Source: Candidatus Frankia meridionalis
Lineage (GTDB): Bacteria; Actinomycetota; Actinomycetes; Frankiales; Frankiaceae
DNA: 32,500 nucleotides
Direction of reading: 5' to 3'
NCBI RefSeq assembly: GCF_902812655.1
Contig: NZ_CADDZT010000057.1
Span: 1 to 32,500 of the forward strand
A program made the translations under genes and the position numbers. Below, in pieces: positions 1-8,707 of the stretch; position 1 is the first letter of the stretch; each line of letters starts with the position of its first letter. The notes under the pieces were generated by a model. The model worked only from the letters and a program-made list of their open reading frames with translations. It did not search any database and was not told the DNA's origin.

Positions 1-918
1 TACATGGACCATCAAAGAAAGTCCTACAAATTAAGACTCGGGCCTGTTTCGATGAAACCTCGATGAAAGCCCACAGAAGGGCCAAAGCACAACAAGCCTA
101 CCCATCATCAAAGCAAGCCCAAGCCCATGCAAGACAAGACTCATTGTCATGGAAGCCCTTTCCTTACTCCTCCATATAGTCTATGAGAACGTTTTTCTGA
201 CCAACTCTCATGGCTTTAGGAGGGGGCCCATAAGCTAGCTCTCGCCTTCTTCAGGATTTGCTCCTAAATTCCAGCTATGATCGACCTTTCGAATGAATGA
301 AGTTAGAAGCTAAGGGCTTTGTTCGAGTGCTTTGCCAATCATTCTTCTATGTACGATAGTCATAAGGCAGGGAAAAGAAAGGCAGCTAGGAAGACAAGCT
401 AATCCGAAAGGGCCAGCCCGAGCCAAGGACTAACAAGAAAGAAGAGAGACCGAGATGTGATTGCATACCTACCCGGTGCCTGAGTACATGTGCAAGCACA
501 GCAAAGCCGTTTTGTGAGCAACTCCATAAGATAAGTGGATTCAAGTTGTGTGCCATTTTTGCTTTTTCTTTCTTTTTCTAAATGTACTCAAATCGTGTAT
601 AGCATTTTGTTCAGAATAAAGCTTTCTGTCTGCCAAGCTGCAACTGCCCCAATGACCTCTGTAGTATTGAATGGGAACTTTTTTTTAAATGTTATATGTA
701 AAAGATGAGCATAGATGCAAATTTTATTGAAAACTAGGGTAGTGAGTGAAGGGGCCCCGAAAAAGGAAAAACGAAAGCCTAGGCTCATTTGATCATAAAT
801 AGAGTCTTTCTTTTGTTTGGGTTGTATATAATAAGGGAAGTGACTGATATCAGACTTGTCTGTGTTGTTTATTCCATTGTTCATGACTTCTGTTTCCAAT
901 TGTATCAGAAGGGTGATA
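1..918. other. Spacer, probably nuclear-derived flank of the invertase fragment
   Basis: No mitochondrial gene or RNA gene is recognisable here. The only sizeable reading frame (588-899, minus, 103 codons) has no recognisable domain. The adjoining invertase fragment begins in mid-gene, so some of this stretch may be an upstream intron of the same nuclear gene. I could not identify the preceding exon, which should encode a motif like NYDQVF. The left limit of the nuclear insertion is unknown. Confidence 0.4.
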
Positions 919-1660
919 GACTTTTTTCCTAGCGGCTTAGCCTATCTAATGAAAAAATCTGCAGAACCTTATGTAAAGAATTTTATGTTAAAAACTCTCC
1001 ACCCCCGGAGAAAGGGATTGAGAACTTGACTCTTGGAGAAGGAGTAATGCCCGCAAGTTTGAAGGTTCTGGTTCTCTATGACTCTCATCGTCAAAAGGAC
1101 ATATTGGTTGCCGATTTTGGTGCCAGTGCAATAAGAAGAGTTGCGCCTGTCGATTCAGGGTTCTGGTGGATTATACTGCTGAGGTCTTACACCAAGTGCA
1201 CGCGTGATTATGCTCTGGCAGAACTCCCTTAGGTCCAGAAAGAGATGAAGTTGATAGTAAACCTCTGCCTCTCAGATGGCTTTCTTTTCCAACACTTCTA
1301 TGTGGAGATGGATGTAATATGATTGATAGTTTAAGTTTACTATTTGAAGTTTTCCAAAGCCTCAATAGGGGTTGGTTCCAGCCTTGTTTCGTAGTCCATT
1401 TTTTTATTTGAATAATTATAACACTGAATTATAATTTATAGATTTCACTTTACTTGTACCTGGAACAGAGAATACGGGTATCCAATTGAAATCCAGGCAC
1501 TTTTTTCTATTTTGCGCTTAGGTGTGCTCGGCAGATGCTAAAACAAGAGCATGATGGCAAAGAGTTGATCGAGCGAATTTATAAGCGAATCACAGTTCTC
1601 AGCTATCACATTCAGAAAGACGACTGGCGCAATTTCACTCAATTAAATAAACTATACCGT
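919..1660 (+). pseudogene. Alkaline/neutral invertase fragment (GH100), nuclear-derived, broken
   Basis: The intact plant enzyme hydrolyses sucrose to glucose and fructose and is nuclear-encoded. This piece covers roughly the middle of the protein. Visible segments are [11 protein letters not shown] (from 919), [13 protein letters not shown], then [25 protein letters not shown] and [20 protein letters not shown] (from about 1029). After these come LCGDGCNMID (ending near 1332), EYGYPIEIQALF (about 1470-1505), and ARQMLKQEHDGKELIERIYK followed by LSYHIQK and FTQLNKLYR. The [16 protein letters not shown] signature is diagnostic of the family. It cannot be functional: there is a frameshift near 1005-1015, a GAG-to-TAG-like stop at 1230-1232, a small deletion near 1283 and a 2-nt insertion near 1506. 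About 135 nt of non-matching sequence separates MID from YGYPIE, where an intron is plausible. The match stops at LYR (1660), just before the expected YKTEEYS, again a plausible exon end. Retained introns would indicate DNA-mediated transfer from the nucleus. Confidence 0.93.
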
Positions 1661-2817
1661 TAAAAAACGGAAAATCACCAATAAAATTTCTTTCTTTCTC
1701 TCCCCGCTGTAGTAGAGGCAGTTCCGTAAGAGTGGTAGAGCCTCTAACGTTGGTGACCACATATTGACTCTCTGAGGTTTGATATCTCAGCCATATATTC
1801 TGCTATTACCCTATATATACAAAGCCGCCTCGGTCTTCAACTCTCTCCAGGACAACAGAGTCTTTGTTTAGGATGGCAGCGATTCTACCATTTGAGACAA
1901 ATTGGCCATTGGGGAAAATGCTTTTGGCAAATCGTGTACCCCGGCAGAGAATTCAATTATGATGGAGCTCGCTCCGTGAGAAGAGACTAATCTGTGAAAT
2001 GACGTGGAAGTTCTATTTTCTTTTCTTTGTGGTCTACGCCCTACCTTTCTTAAGGTAAGAAATAAGAAACAACATTTGAATCTTGGTTTTTACTTTTTGA
2101 AATGTAGTGAGTCTCGTAGGATAAAGAAGGTGTGTACCTATGTCCCGAAATCCGGATGTGGGACCATCCGCGAGCCTTTTCCTTGAGTTAGCGTTGAGGG
2201 CCCAGGTTGTCTGCCCCATTGGCCTATGGCTAAGGTGCATTTTATTTTTGTTGAGTTGTTGTAGAAGGGGGTTTTGGGTCTATCACCATTTCGGTATGGT
2301 CTTAGGCGGGTTCACCGCTTTTTGCTAAGCTGAGTCTAACTGCTGACCTCCCGTCTCAAGTCCCTCTTTTTCTTGCAGGAGCGATGTAAACTATTAGGCT
2401 AGCCTTCTAATGGGCTAAGTTACCTTTCTTTGTCTTTATTTAGTTTCCCTGCTCTCTTGCATCCAGTACTGGCTTTCTCTTTCAGGTAGTGAAGTGTATA
2501 CCATTATTGATGGTGCACGAGCGATCGTCATCTTATTCTAGCTTTCTTTCCTTTTTTGGAAGCATTCCCGATCCTTTCCTTCCCCTCTTTCCAGTGGTCG
2601 AAGCCGGCTAAGGGCCATTTCCTTTGCCAGCCTTCCAGTCTTAAGTAGTCCAATCCCTTTTTTTCGTATAGTGAAGAACTGGTTTTCCGTTAGTCCCTTA
2701 TTCTGATACTGAGAAGGGGAACTTCTTCCTTTAGGAGTTGGAATCTCTGAAAGCGGGGGAATTTACGGGTCTTTTTCCATACCCCTAGCGGCAAAGGTAA
2801 TTTAATAGAAGATTGCC

Positions 2818-2837
2818 CCTGATATGACTAAGCGCTA
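2818..2837. repeat. 20-bp dispersed direct repeat, copy 1
   Basis: CCTGATATGACTAAGCGCTA recurs exactly at 27330-27349 in the same orientation. Flanks diverge at once, so this is a short dispersed repeat of the kind that litters angiosperm mitochondrial spacers. Confidence 0.85.
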
Positions 2838-3136
2838 TTTTACATCAAAGATGAAGGAAGATTCAAATATTCACTTTAGGAAAGCAATGGACCTTTAGCC
2901 GACAGATGGAACCCTCGCAAAAACCGAAAGGAGGAGTGATTCACTTCGGGGTAGGAGCCCGTTACACGAGGATTAATACGACTAGACGAATGTGTCATAT
3001 ACGGAGGAACTTAGTCAAAGACTTCCCGATCCTTAACTTAAGAAGGAGATAACTCAACCAACAAGGCAATTCCGCCCTCAAGTGTCCCGCCTTTTAAAAG
3101 AAAGAAGGAAGACCCTACTAAAACACTAAGATCCGG

Positions 3137-3155
3137 CAAAGAGATGTACCGATTC
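3137..3155. repeat. 19-bp dispersed direct repeat, copy 1
   Basis: CAAAGAGATGTACCGATTC recurs exactly at 21966-21984. About 100 nt downstream GGGGCGGGGCT (3257-3267) also recurs downstream of the second copy (22021-22031). The two spacers therefore look like diverged, indel-ridden duplicates rather than a chance match. Confidence 0.8.
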
Positions 3156-4040
3156 GACTACTTCCAAGGCTGACAACACTAAAAAAAAAGATAGATAGAT
3201 AAAAATACAAAGACAGAAAGACAGGATGAAAGGTTTGAGAGGAATTCTACCCTTGTGGGGGCGGGGCTGGCTAAGAAACTAAGACGGAAGAAAATGCTTA
3301 CGTAAGGGAAAGCTGCGAAAGATTCCAACACTTATTAGACGGAATGAACAGATAGGACGACTACGGGACTTAACTTAAGAAAAGCCCTAGGGGAATTAGA
3401 AAAGGCTGAACCTAGAAAGAAAGCACAATGGTAAACGATCTGAAAGAAGATAGGCCCGATCTACTTACCAAATGAAGGATAAACGACAGACGAAAGGGAA
3501 AAGGCTTACAATCCTAACAAAGATAAGACAGAATCAAATAAAAGACTGACTAAGAGAAGTTGGAATGAGAGTACGGGATGATAGATAGAAAGGAATTCCG
3601 CCCGGGACTCTTACACTGTACCAAAAGAAGGGCAACGGCTATGGGTATAGACCCGAAAGACTCTCGCTTTGGACCACTTCTCCCACTAGACGGGACATCC
3701 TTGAAGCCAAAAAGGCTTTGAAAACACTTTTGAGATTGAAATCTCAGTTTAGGAAGGTACCTTAGCCTTCATGCCCTCGATCAAACTATCAACTGACCGA
3801 CTGGATGGACTAACAGAAAAAGAGTAGCCTACGCTGGCTGGACCGCTGGACATACCTACATACGGACTGCAGACAGACAGATACGAATTCAGCCCTCCGG
3901 CTATTACACATGACCTGAGGAAGGAAGAAAGGAAACTCAGTCCTTAAAGGCTGAGCGGCTGATAGGATTGGTGAACTGGATGAGACCATTCACTCACGGA
4001 AGACTTGCTAGATATCGCTCCTTCCAAGTGAGCCTCTTTC

Positions 4041-4076
4041 ATAGGAATTCCCCCCATCAGATCAGGGGGTTCCTAT
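4041..4076. other. Hairpin-forming inverted repeat
   Basis: ATAGGAA at 4041-4047 pairs with TTCCTAT at 4070-4076, and a C run at 4050-4055 pairs with GGGGG at 4065-4069, around a loop containing ATCAGATCA. There is a 2-3 nt bulge between the two stem parts. No adjacent gene is recognised, so its role is unknown. Confidence 0.6.
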
Positions 4077-5187
4077 AGGGGCCAGGTACACTCTACCTGA
4101 AAATGAGACAGAAATGAATGCAAGACTTCGAAAGCTTGCAAGGCTTGAAGCTCAGAAATGGATAATTTGAGATCCGTTGAATTCAGACCATAAAGCGTGA
4201 AAGTCTTTTTCCTCCCACTTGAATAGAAGAATGAAGGGAGGAAGTCAATTGCCCCTTCTCCGACTAACCGATAGGGAAATCCTTACACAAGCCCAAAAGC
4301 ATGAACTCGATCTTCAGCCCTTACCACGATTCTCTCAAAGGAAGGAGATTAATCTGACTAAGTAAGGGGCCGCGGAGGGACTTAGTGTGAGTCACTTCAC
4401 TCGGGAAAGAACAAAGAAAAGGCAATCAATTGTTTAAGCTGTCAATAATGTATTTAAATAAGTCATTTTACTGCGGAAAAGCGGTCCGCTCGAGGTTATC
4501 TTCTTCCTGGTCTGGGACCATCCCATAGTGTCTTTGCCCAAGATCGATCCCTCACAGAAGACTTTAAGGAAGGAATGGACCACTCGCAAGACTCAAAAGA
4601 TAGTAACGAAAGCCAGGAAGCACATTAGGACTTTACGGAAAAAGAGACATTAGATAGAGGAAAAGGCACTTGCCTCTTAGCCGATTGAACAGAATCCACT
4701 ACTTCGACTGCTCGACGGGCTGCTGGAAGGGCCGATACGATTATCCTCCAAATGGGCCTACACCTCAAGAAAAAGCAATGCGAAAAGCAAGAAAACGGCT
4801 GGATTTACAGGCTAGCTCGTGCAATCAACGAAAAAAGCCTTCGCCTTAGTAAGCTAGCTTTGTAAGCTAAGAAAGCCAGGTTCTCCGGGCACTACGGTAG
4901 GACCTGGATCGATCATGACGAGAATTTACTTCTCCGTAATGTAATAGAAGAGTCACAGTCAAGTTCCCCGGGCTTTCTCCCTTCTCGACCAGACGAAGGA
5001 GATATGAATTCCATTCAGGCGGGTAAGGGCTTGGCTTGACCCTGTGTTCTCTCCTGGTCGGGTCGGAGGCGAAGACTGGCAAAGTTCATCATTCAGTGGT
5101 GGGGTGTTCATAGAAAAGAAGGCGTCGCCAAACGAGTGGAAGATCTGGATAGAGTCTCGCTCATATATATAGCTAGAGGAAGAGTAG
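4077..5187. other. Spacer upstream of the tRNA cluster
   Basis: No gene is recognised. The last few hundred bases contain a minus-strand frame at 4867-5082 without family resemblance. This stretch probably includes the upstream transcription or processing region for trnS, but no consensus promoter was found. Confidence 0.5.
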
Positions 5188-5207
5188 GCGCGCTAGCGCT
5201 AGCGCGC
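5188..5207. other. Perfect 20-bp GC-rich palindrome upstream of trnS
   Basis: GCGCGCTAGC followed by GCTAGCGCGC is perfectly self-complementary. The flanking GTA and TAC can extend the pairing across one bulged G (5187). It lies 76 nt before trnS on the same strand. As RNA it could fold only with a few central bases unpaired. In plant mitochondria such structures often act at transcript ends or in RNA stability. Confidence 0.75.
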
Positions 5208-5283
5208 TACGGCTTACGCAGTTGATCGGATCAGATAGCCGTTCGGGCAACCAACCAACACATAAAATTCCGATCAACAACTT

Positions 5284-5371
5284 GGAGGTATGGCTGAGTG
5301 GCTTAAGGCATTGGTTTGCTAAATCGACATACAAGAAGATTGTATCATGGGTTCTAATCCCATTTCCTCCG
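5284..5371 (+). tRNA. trnS-GCU: tRNA-Ser (GCU)
   Basis: This tRNA decodes AGY serine codons in mitochondrial translation. The 7-bp acceptor pairs GGAGGTA (5284-5290) with TTCCTCC (5364-5370), with one U-U mismatch at the sixth pair. The discriminator is G5371. The anticodon GCT lies at 5318-5320 in loop TTGCTAA. The long variable arm typical of class II serine tRNAs is present (ATACAA paired with TTGTAT). The T arm is ATGGG-TTCTAAT-CCCAT. CCA is not encoded and would be added after transcription. It is first of three tRNA genes in one orientation, a set commonly grouped in angiosperm mitogenomes. Confidence 0.97.
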
Positions 5372-5745
5372 GCACGGAAGTGGAACGGGCGGGCGAAATT
5401 ACGTGAGAGAAAGAACCTCTTGGTGGAGTCCCCCCGAGGACGGAATAGCACGACTTAGTGACTAGGAGCGGAGGGAGAGCCCGTTGTGCCTTGTTTTTGT
5501 TTGACCGGCCTATCTTCTTTCTATAAGCAAGCTCCCTCCGGTTGTCCAGTCCCTGGGCTGGGCGGCTCTCGGTTCTTGAGCATGTTGGGAGATTAGGCGG
5601 CAGTTGAAAGAGCTGCTCGAAAGCTTGACGAAGAAGCAAGCGAAAAAAGCCCTTTACTAAAATAAAATAGTTAGGGCTTTTCCCTTACTAGTCAAGTGGT
5701 AAGGTAGGGCGCTATTCGATGAAGAAAACATACTTTAGGAAAGTG
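5372..5745. other. trnS-trnF intergenic spacer
   Basis: No gene is recognised. Open frames that overlap the tRNAs here, on both strands, are by-products of tRNA sequence. This is probably a co-transcribed spacer removed by tRNA end processing. Confidence 0.6.
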
Positions 5746-5819
5746 GTTCAGGTAGCTCAGCTGGTTAGAGCAAAGGACTGAAAATCCTTGTGTCAGTGGT
5801 TCGAATCCACTTCTAAGCG
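5746..5819 (+). tRNA. trnF-GAA: tRNA-Phe (GAA)
   Basis: This tRNA decodes UUY phenylalanine codons. The acceptor is GTTCAGG (5746-5752) against TCTAAGC (5812-5818), discriminator G5819. The D arm starts AGCTCAGCTGG. The anticodon GAA (5780-5782) sits in loop CTGAAAA closed by AAGGA/TCCTT. The T arm is AGTGG-TTCGAAT-CCACT. The fourth acceptor pair is C5749 against A5815, a mismatch. The same C4-A69 mismatch is known from bean and potato mitochondrial tRNA-Phe, where C-to-U editing restores the pair. The same editing is expected here by inference. Confidence 0.97.
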
Positions 5820-6064
5820 GGAAAAGGGTCCAAAGGACACGTAGCCTGCCGGGTTTGGAAATGAAAGAGGAAGGAAGAAAAAACAAAATGTGAGCGCTCC
5901 CGCACTATACGGCTTTTTGGCGTCGCCCTATCTTGCTGGAGGTATCTTTTCTAAAAAAAGCGGTGGATTACTCGGATTGGTTCTCGCGTCCCTGTGCCCA
6001 AAAGGATGGGCGAGTTTGGTTTGAGTCTTCATCGATCGGGTGGATATGCTCCGGGGGGGTGAGA

Positions 6065-6139
6065 CGAGGTGTAGCGCAGTCTGGTCAGCGCATCTGTTTT
6101 GGGTACAGAGGGCCATAGGTTCGAATCCTGTCACCTTGA
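6065..6139 (+). tRNA. trnP-UGG: tRNA-Pro (UGG)
   Basis: This tRNA decodes CCN proline codons. The acceptor CGAGGTG (6065-6071) pairs with CACCTTG (6132-6138), including one G-U, and the discriminator is A6139. The D arm is GCGC...GCGC-type. The anticodon TGG is at 6100-6102 in loop TTTGGGT, closed by TCTGT/ACAGA. The T arm is ATAGG-TTCGAAT-CCTGT. It is the last of the trnS-trnF-trnP group, 245 nt after trnF on the same strand, and is the native mitochondrial type. Confidence 0.97.
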
Positions 6140-7841
6140 TGTGGTATTCTCAGGGGCCTGTGTCCTAATTATTTGTATTCCGCTGAGAGTCTGCTCTTCC
6201 TGTCTATAGGGATGCAGCTTACCTTCCTTCCTGTGTTGGTAGTTTAGTAAGGACTTCTTTCAGGTTAGTTTAGATAAAGACAGATAAGAATAGCTGAGGT
6301 AGGAGTTCTTTTTGTTCCTGTTGCTAGGGTAAGAGCTAAGGATAGATAGAGGAATTCGGTTAAGGATGGTATCTTAACTTCGCTTACTGCGCTGTTAGTT
6401 CTTTAAGGTAGTCTCCCTTCTAGTTTTCCCTTGCTATTATGAGTTTGCTTTCTTTCTGTTGAGCTAGGACCCTAACTTCAGATAGGACTTCCTCCTCCCA
6501 AGCGGCTTACAACTAATCTCCTTCCGGTTGAAAGAAAGGACTAGCATAGCTGGATGGGATGGGCAATAAGCACCAAAAGAAAATGAGTTACGTCAGGATT
6601 GGATTAAGAAAGAACCGGTAGTAAGGTAAGCTGGGAAACTGCCGTTAATGGCTTTCGTTGCTCGTACTGGGAATGCTGTCTTTAGTCGGTTACCTGCCTG
6701 CCACTGCTTTTTTGTGCGACGGCGGGAGGGCTCGGTCATTCGGTCAGCTACTATCTATCTATAAAGGAAGCGGTGCACTTAAATCTAAATAGGGTGGTAT
6801 GGGCGAGAAAGATAAAGAGAAGATCTAGACAAAAGACCTACTCGATGGAATTAGCCAATGTGTGCTCCTAAAGTTCGAAAACGTCCCGGCAAGACAGAAT
6901 TCATCCCAGAAGGTAAATTACCCTTTCTCTTGTGCCTGCATTCGCTATTCCTATTCCGCGAATTTATGCCTAGCCCCAAAAAGGTGCTTCAGCTACGCTT
7001 TGGAATTGAGCTACCCAAGCAGACCAGCCCTTCCCGAGAAGAGCCAAAAGCGAAGGAGTTTCAGTAAGTAAGAATAAGATTAATGATTTGTGAAACATAC
7101 TATTGACAACATTAATCCGCCTAGCAAGAAAGAAGACTCTAGTCTCATCTCTTAATTACTTGATCAAGACGGTGCAATCGATTGAAGACCGGGCACTTAA
7201 TGTCTAGATTGAGATCGAGATTAAGCTCCAAGTCATGTAGGTTCACGAGAAGGACGTTTGTTTTCTACCATAAACAGAGGAGTTCGGTTGCATTTACTAG
7301 GAGAAATCTTTCTCTCAATCGCAGGCAGTTGGACAAGGAAAGGCAAGAGCGAGCAGCCACACATGAACCGCGATAAACGATGTCATGATAGGCTTTCCAT
7401 AACCATCTTTCCCGACGTTGGTAATAAAATCCTTCTTTCAGTCTCACGGGCAAACACTCGATCAAGTACGCGTGCCACACCATTGACACTTGATTATAGC
7501 GAAACCTTGTGAATGGGTTTTCGTACACCACGTTGAGAAAGACCAACTTCCCTCTAGTCTGATGGTTTCTCTTGCGCATTAATGAATGGATCGAGGAATT
7601 GCGTATGAAAGGTTTATGGTCTATCTTATACTATCTAGTACGATCGATCAATTCAGTACAGTATCTTCGTCGGTCTCGGTCTCGGTCGTTGTAGTTGATA
7701 TTGATTCTGATTAATTCGTTGTTATGATGTTCCAGTTTCGTTTCTGTTTGTACATCTTTATCCCATGCTTTCCGTTGGTCAACAACCAACCACAGCTCTC
7801 TTTAGTTCTTCACTCTCGGCGGGTGTTCCGACTAAAATTAG
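6140..7841. other. Spacer between trnP and the atp9 region
   Basis: No recognisable gene. Two overlapping plus frames near 6858-7071 and frames on both strands near 7182-7579 (longest 104 codons, minus, 7265-7579) have no family resemblance. The even mix of overlapping frames argues against coding. A short GGTCTC-type tandem (three units) lies near 7672-7690. Confidence 0.5.
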
Positions 7842-7877
7842 TTATTATTCTTTACTCAGAAGAGTAAGGAATAATAA
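7842..7877. other. Strong hairpin: 16-bp stem, 4-nt loop
   Basis: TTATTATTCTTTACTC (7842-7857) and GAGTAAGGAATAATAA (7862-7877) are complementary throughout except for one T opposite G, a wobble pair in RNA. The loop is AGAA. It ends 24 nt before the ATG of the 108-codon ORF and 571 nt before atp9. It could mark the 3' end of an upstream transcript, a 5' processing site, or a leader structure for the ORF. The sequence alone does not choose. Confidence 0.85.
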
Positions 7878-7901
7878 AAGAAATATGTAGTAAATACTCG
7901 A

Positions 7902-8228
7902 ATGGAACAATTACGCAGAGTCTTTGGAGAATTAATAACGTACCTTCAGCATTCACCGAATGCATCCCCCCTTGTAAAAGAGCATACCTCCCATATCTTG
8001 AATCGTGCAATCGAAGAACAACTAAGTTCTTTGTTTCGAAGTGCGCAGTTTCCACTCCCTCCTGCTACCAATATGGAGCTGGTGGTCAATTCTTTGACGG
8101 CGAATTCGACATCACTCCCCGATCTTTATGAAACCGCCGACAGCCTTCTCGTTCAGGGGGCAGCGAGCCCTCATTTTGCGAGTGCCTGTACGATTGTTGC
8201 ACAATTATGGTCCGGGGGCGGGTTCTGA
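7902..8228 (+). CDS. Hypothetical protein, 108 aa, upstream of atp9
   Basis: I do not recognise this protein. It starts MEQLRRVFGELITYLQHSP and ends TIVAQLWSGGGF. It has no clear membrane segment or targeting signal and no repeat, and looks like a small soluble protein with helical stretches near residues 1-17 and 25-45. Its base composition looks gene-like compared with the surrounding spacer. The ATG at 7902 is the first in frame and follows the 16-bp hairpin by 24 nt. The TGA is 220 nt before atp9, so the two could share a transcript. Unusual ORFs beside ATP synthase genes are often lineage-specific and sometimes linked to cytoplasmic male sterility, but nothing here demonstrates that. It could also be a non-functional open frame. 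Confidence 0.45.
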   Translation: MEQLRRVFGELITYLQHSPNASPLVKEHTSHILNRAIEEQLSSLFRSAQFPLPPATNMELVVNSLTANSTSLPDLYETADSLLVQGAASPHFASACTIVAQLWSGGGF

Positions 8229-8263
8229 GCAGGATGGGGACGACCTGTGGAGGTAATTTTTAT

Positions 8264-8395
8264 TTAGAGTTTTCCATTCTGATTAGCCAAAGCTTCGGGA
8301 TTGGGATTTCTTGTAGCTGCTTCATAATTGCGTTGCATTCCAAGTGAGATGCCCAAGATAAAAGGAACGAGGGGAAGAATCAACGAGGAATCCAT
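8264..8395 (-). CDS. Small antisense ORF, 43 aa, in the ORF108-atp9 spacer
   Basis: On the minus strand an ATG at 8395 opens a 43-codon frame ending at TAA (8264-8266). It has a hydrophobic stretch near residues 4-18 (SLILPLVPFILGISLG) followed by a polar part containing YEAATRNPNPEALANQ. The RNP motif after a hydrophobic helix recalls the polar loop of ATP synthase subunit c, but there is no second helix and no proton-binding carboxylate. The resemblance may be chance. It is listed because the whole spacer between the two plus-strand genes is open on this strand. Confidence 0.25.
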   Translation of the reverse strand: MDSSLILPLVPFILGISLGMQRNYEAATRNPNPEALANQNGKL

Positions 8396-8448
8396 AACTT
8401 AAAATCGTGAATTGAATAAAAAAGCGTGACGAGAATTCTCAACCCGAG

Positions 8449-8673
8449 ATGTTAGAAGGTGCAAAATCAATAGGTGCCGGAGCTGCTACAATTGCTTCAG
8501 CGGGAGCTGCTGTCGGTATTGGAAACGTGTTTAGTTCTTTGATCCATTCCGTGGCGCGAAATCCATCATTGGCTAAACAATCATTTGGTTATGCCATTTT
8601 GGGCTTTGCTCTAACCGAAGCTATTGCATTGTTTGCCCCAATGATGGCCTTTTTGATCTCATCCGTATTCTGA
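8449..8673 (+). CDS. atp9: ATP synthase F0 subunit 9 (subunit c)
   Basis: Subunit c forms the rotor ring of mitochondrial ATP synthase in the inner membrane and carries protons. The 74-aa product has two hydrophobic helices (about residues 8-30 and 46-72) joined by the polar loop ARNPSLAKQ (36-44). The proton-binding carboxylate is Glu57 in ALTEAIALF. Length and sequence match plant ATP9. Six codons differ from the usual protein exactly as expected of unedited C-to-U sites: S7, S17, S45 and S71 (TCA to Leu), P64 (CCA to Leu) and S72 (TCC to Phe). The editable bases are C8468, C8498, C8582, C8639, C8660 and C8663. The stop TGA is encoded directly, unlike many plants in which editing of CGA creates it. 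Confidence 0.99.
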   Translation: MLEGAKSIGAGAATIASAGAAVGIGNVFSSLIHSVARNPSLAKQSFGYAILGFALTEAIALFAPMMAFLISSVF

Positions 8674-8707
8674 TCAAAGAAAGAAGGTTGAAGTTTCATA
8701 AAGCAAG

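Larger units (their letters stand above)
1661..4040. other. Spacer without recognisable genes
   Basis: The first few hundred bases may still belong to the nuclear insertion, but the next invertase exon was not found. Short reading frames at 2004-2186 and 2140-2328 show no family resemblance. From about 2.4 kb the sequence is the purine-rich GAAAG/AAGGA type usual in plant mitochondrial spacers. It includes short repeats shared with 22.0 kb and 27.3 kb, listed separately. Confidence 0.6.

Noticed and set aside
588-899. 103-codon minus-strand frame
   Set aside because: Lies in the flank of the nuclear-derived invertase fragment, has no recognisable domain and includes low-complexity A/T stretches.
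5173-6134. Several open frames of 60-106 codons on both strands across the tRNA cluster
   Set aside because: They overlap trnS, trnF and trnP and consist of tRNA sequence read as protein; no independent coding signal.
7200-7579. Overlapping plus and minus frames near 7.3 kb, up to 104 codons
   Set aside because: All three frames are partly open with no consistent codon pattern or known domain.
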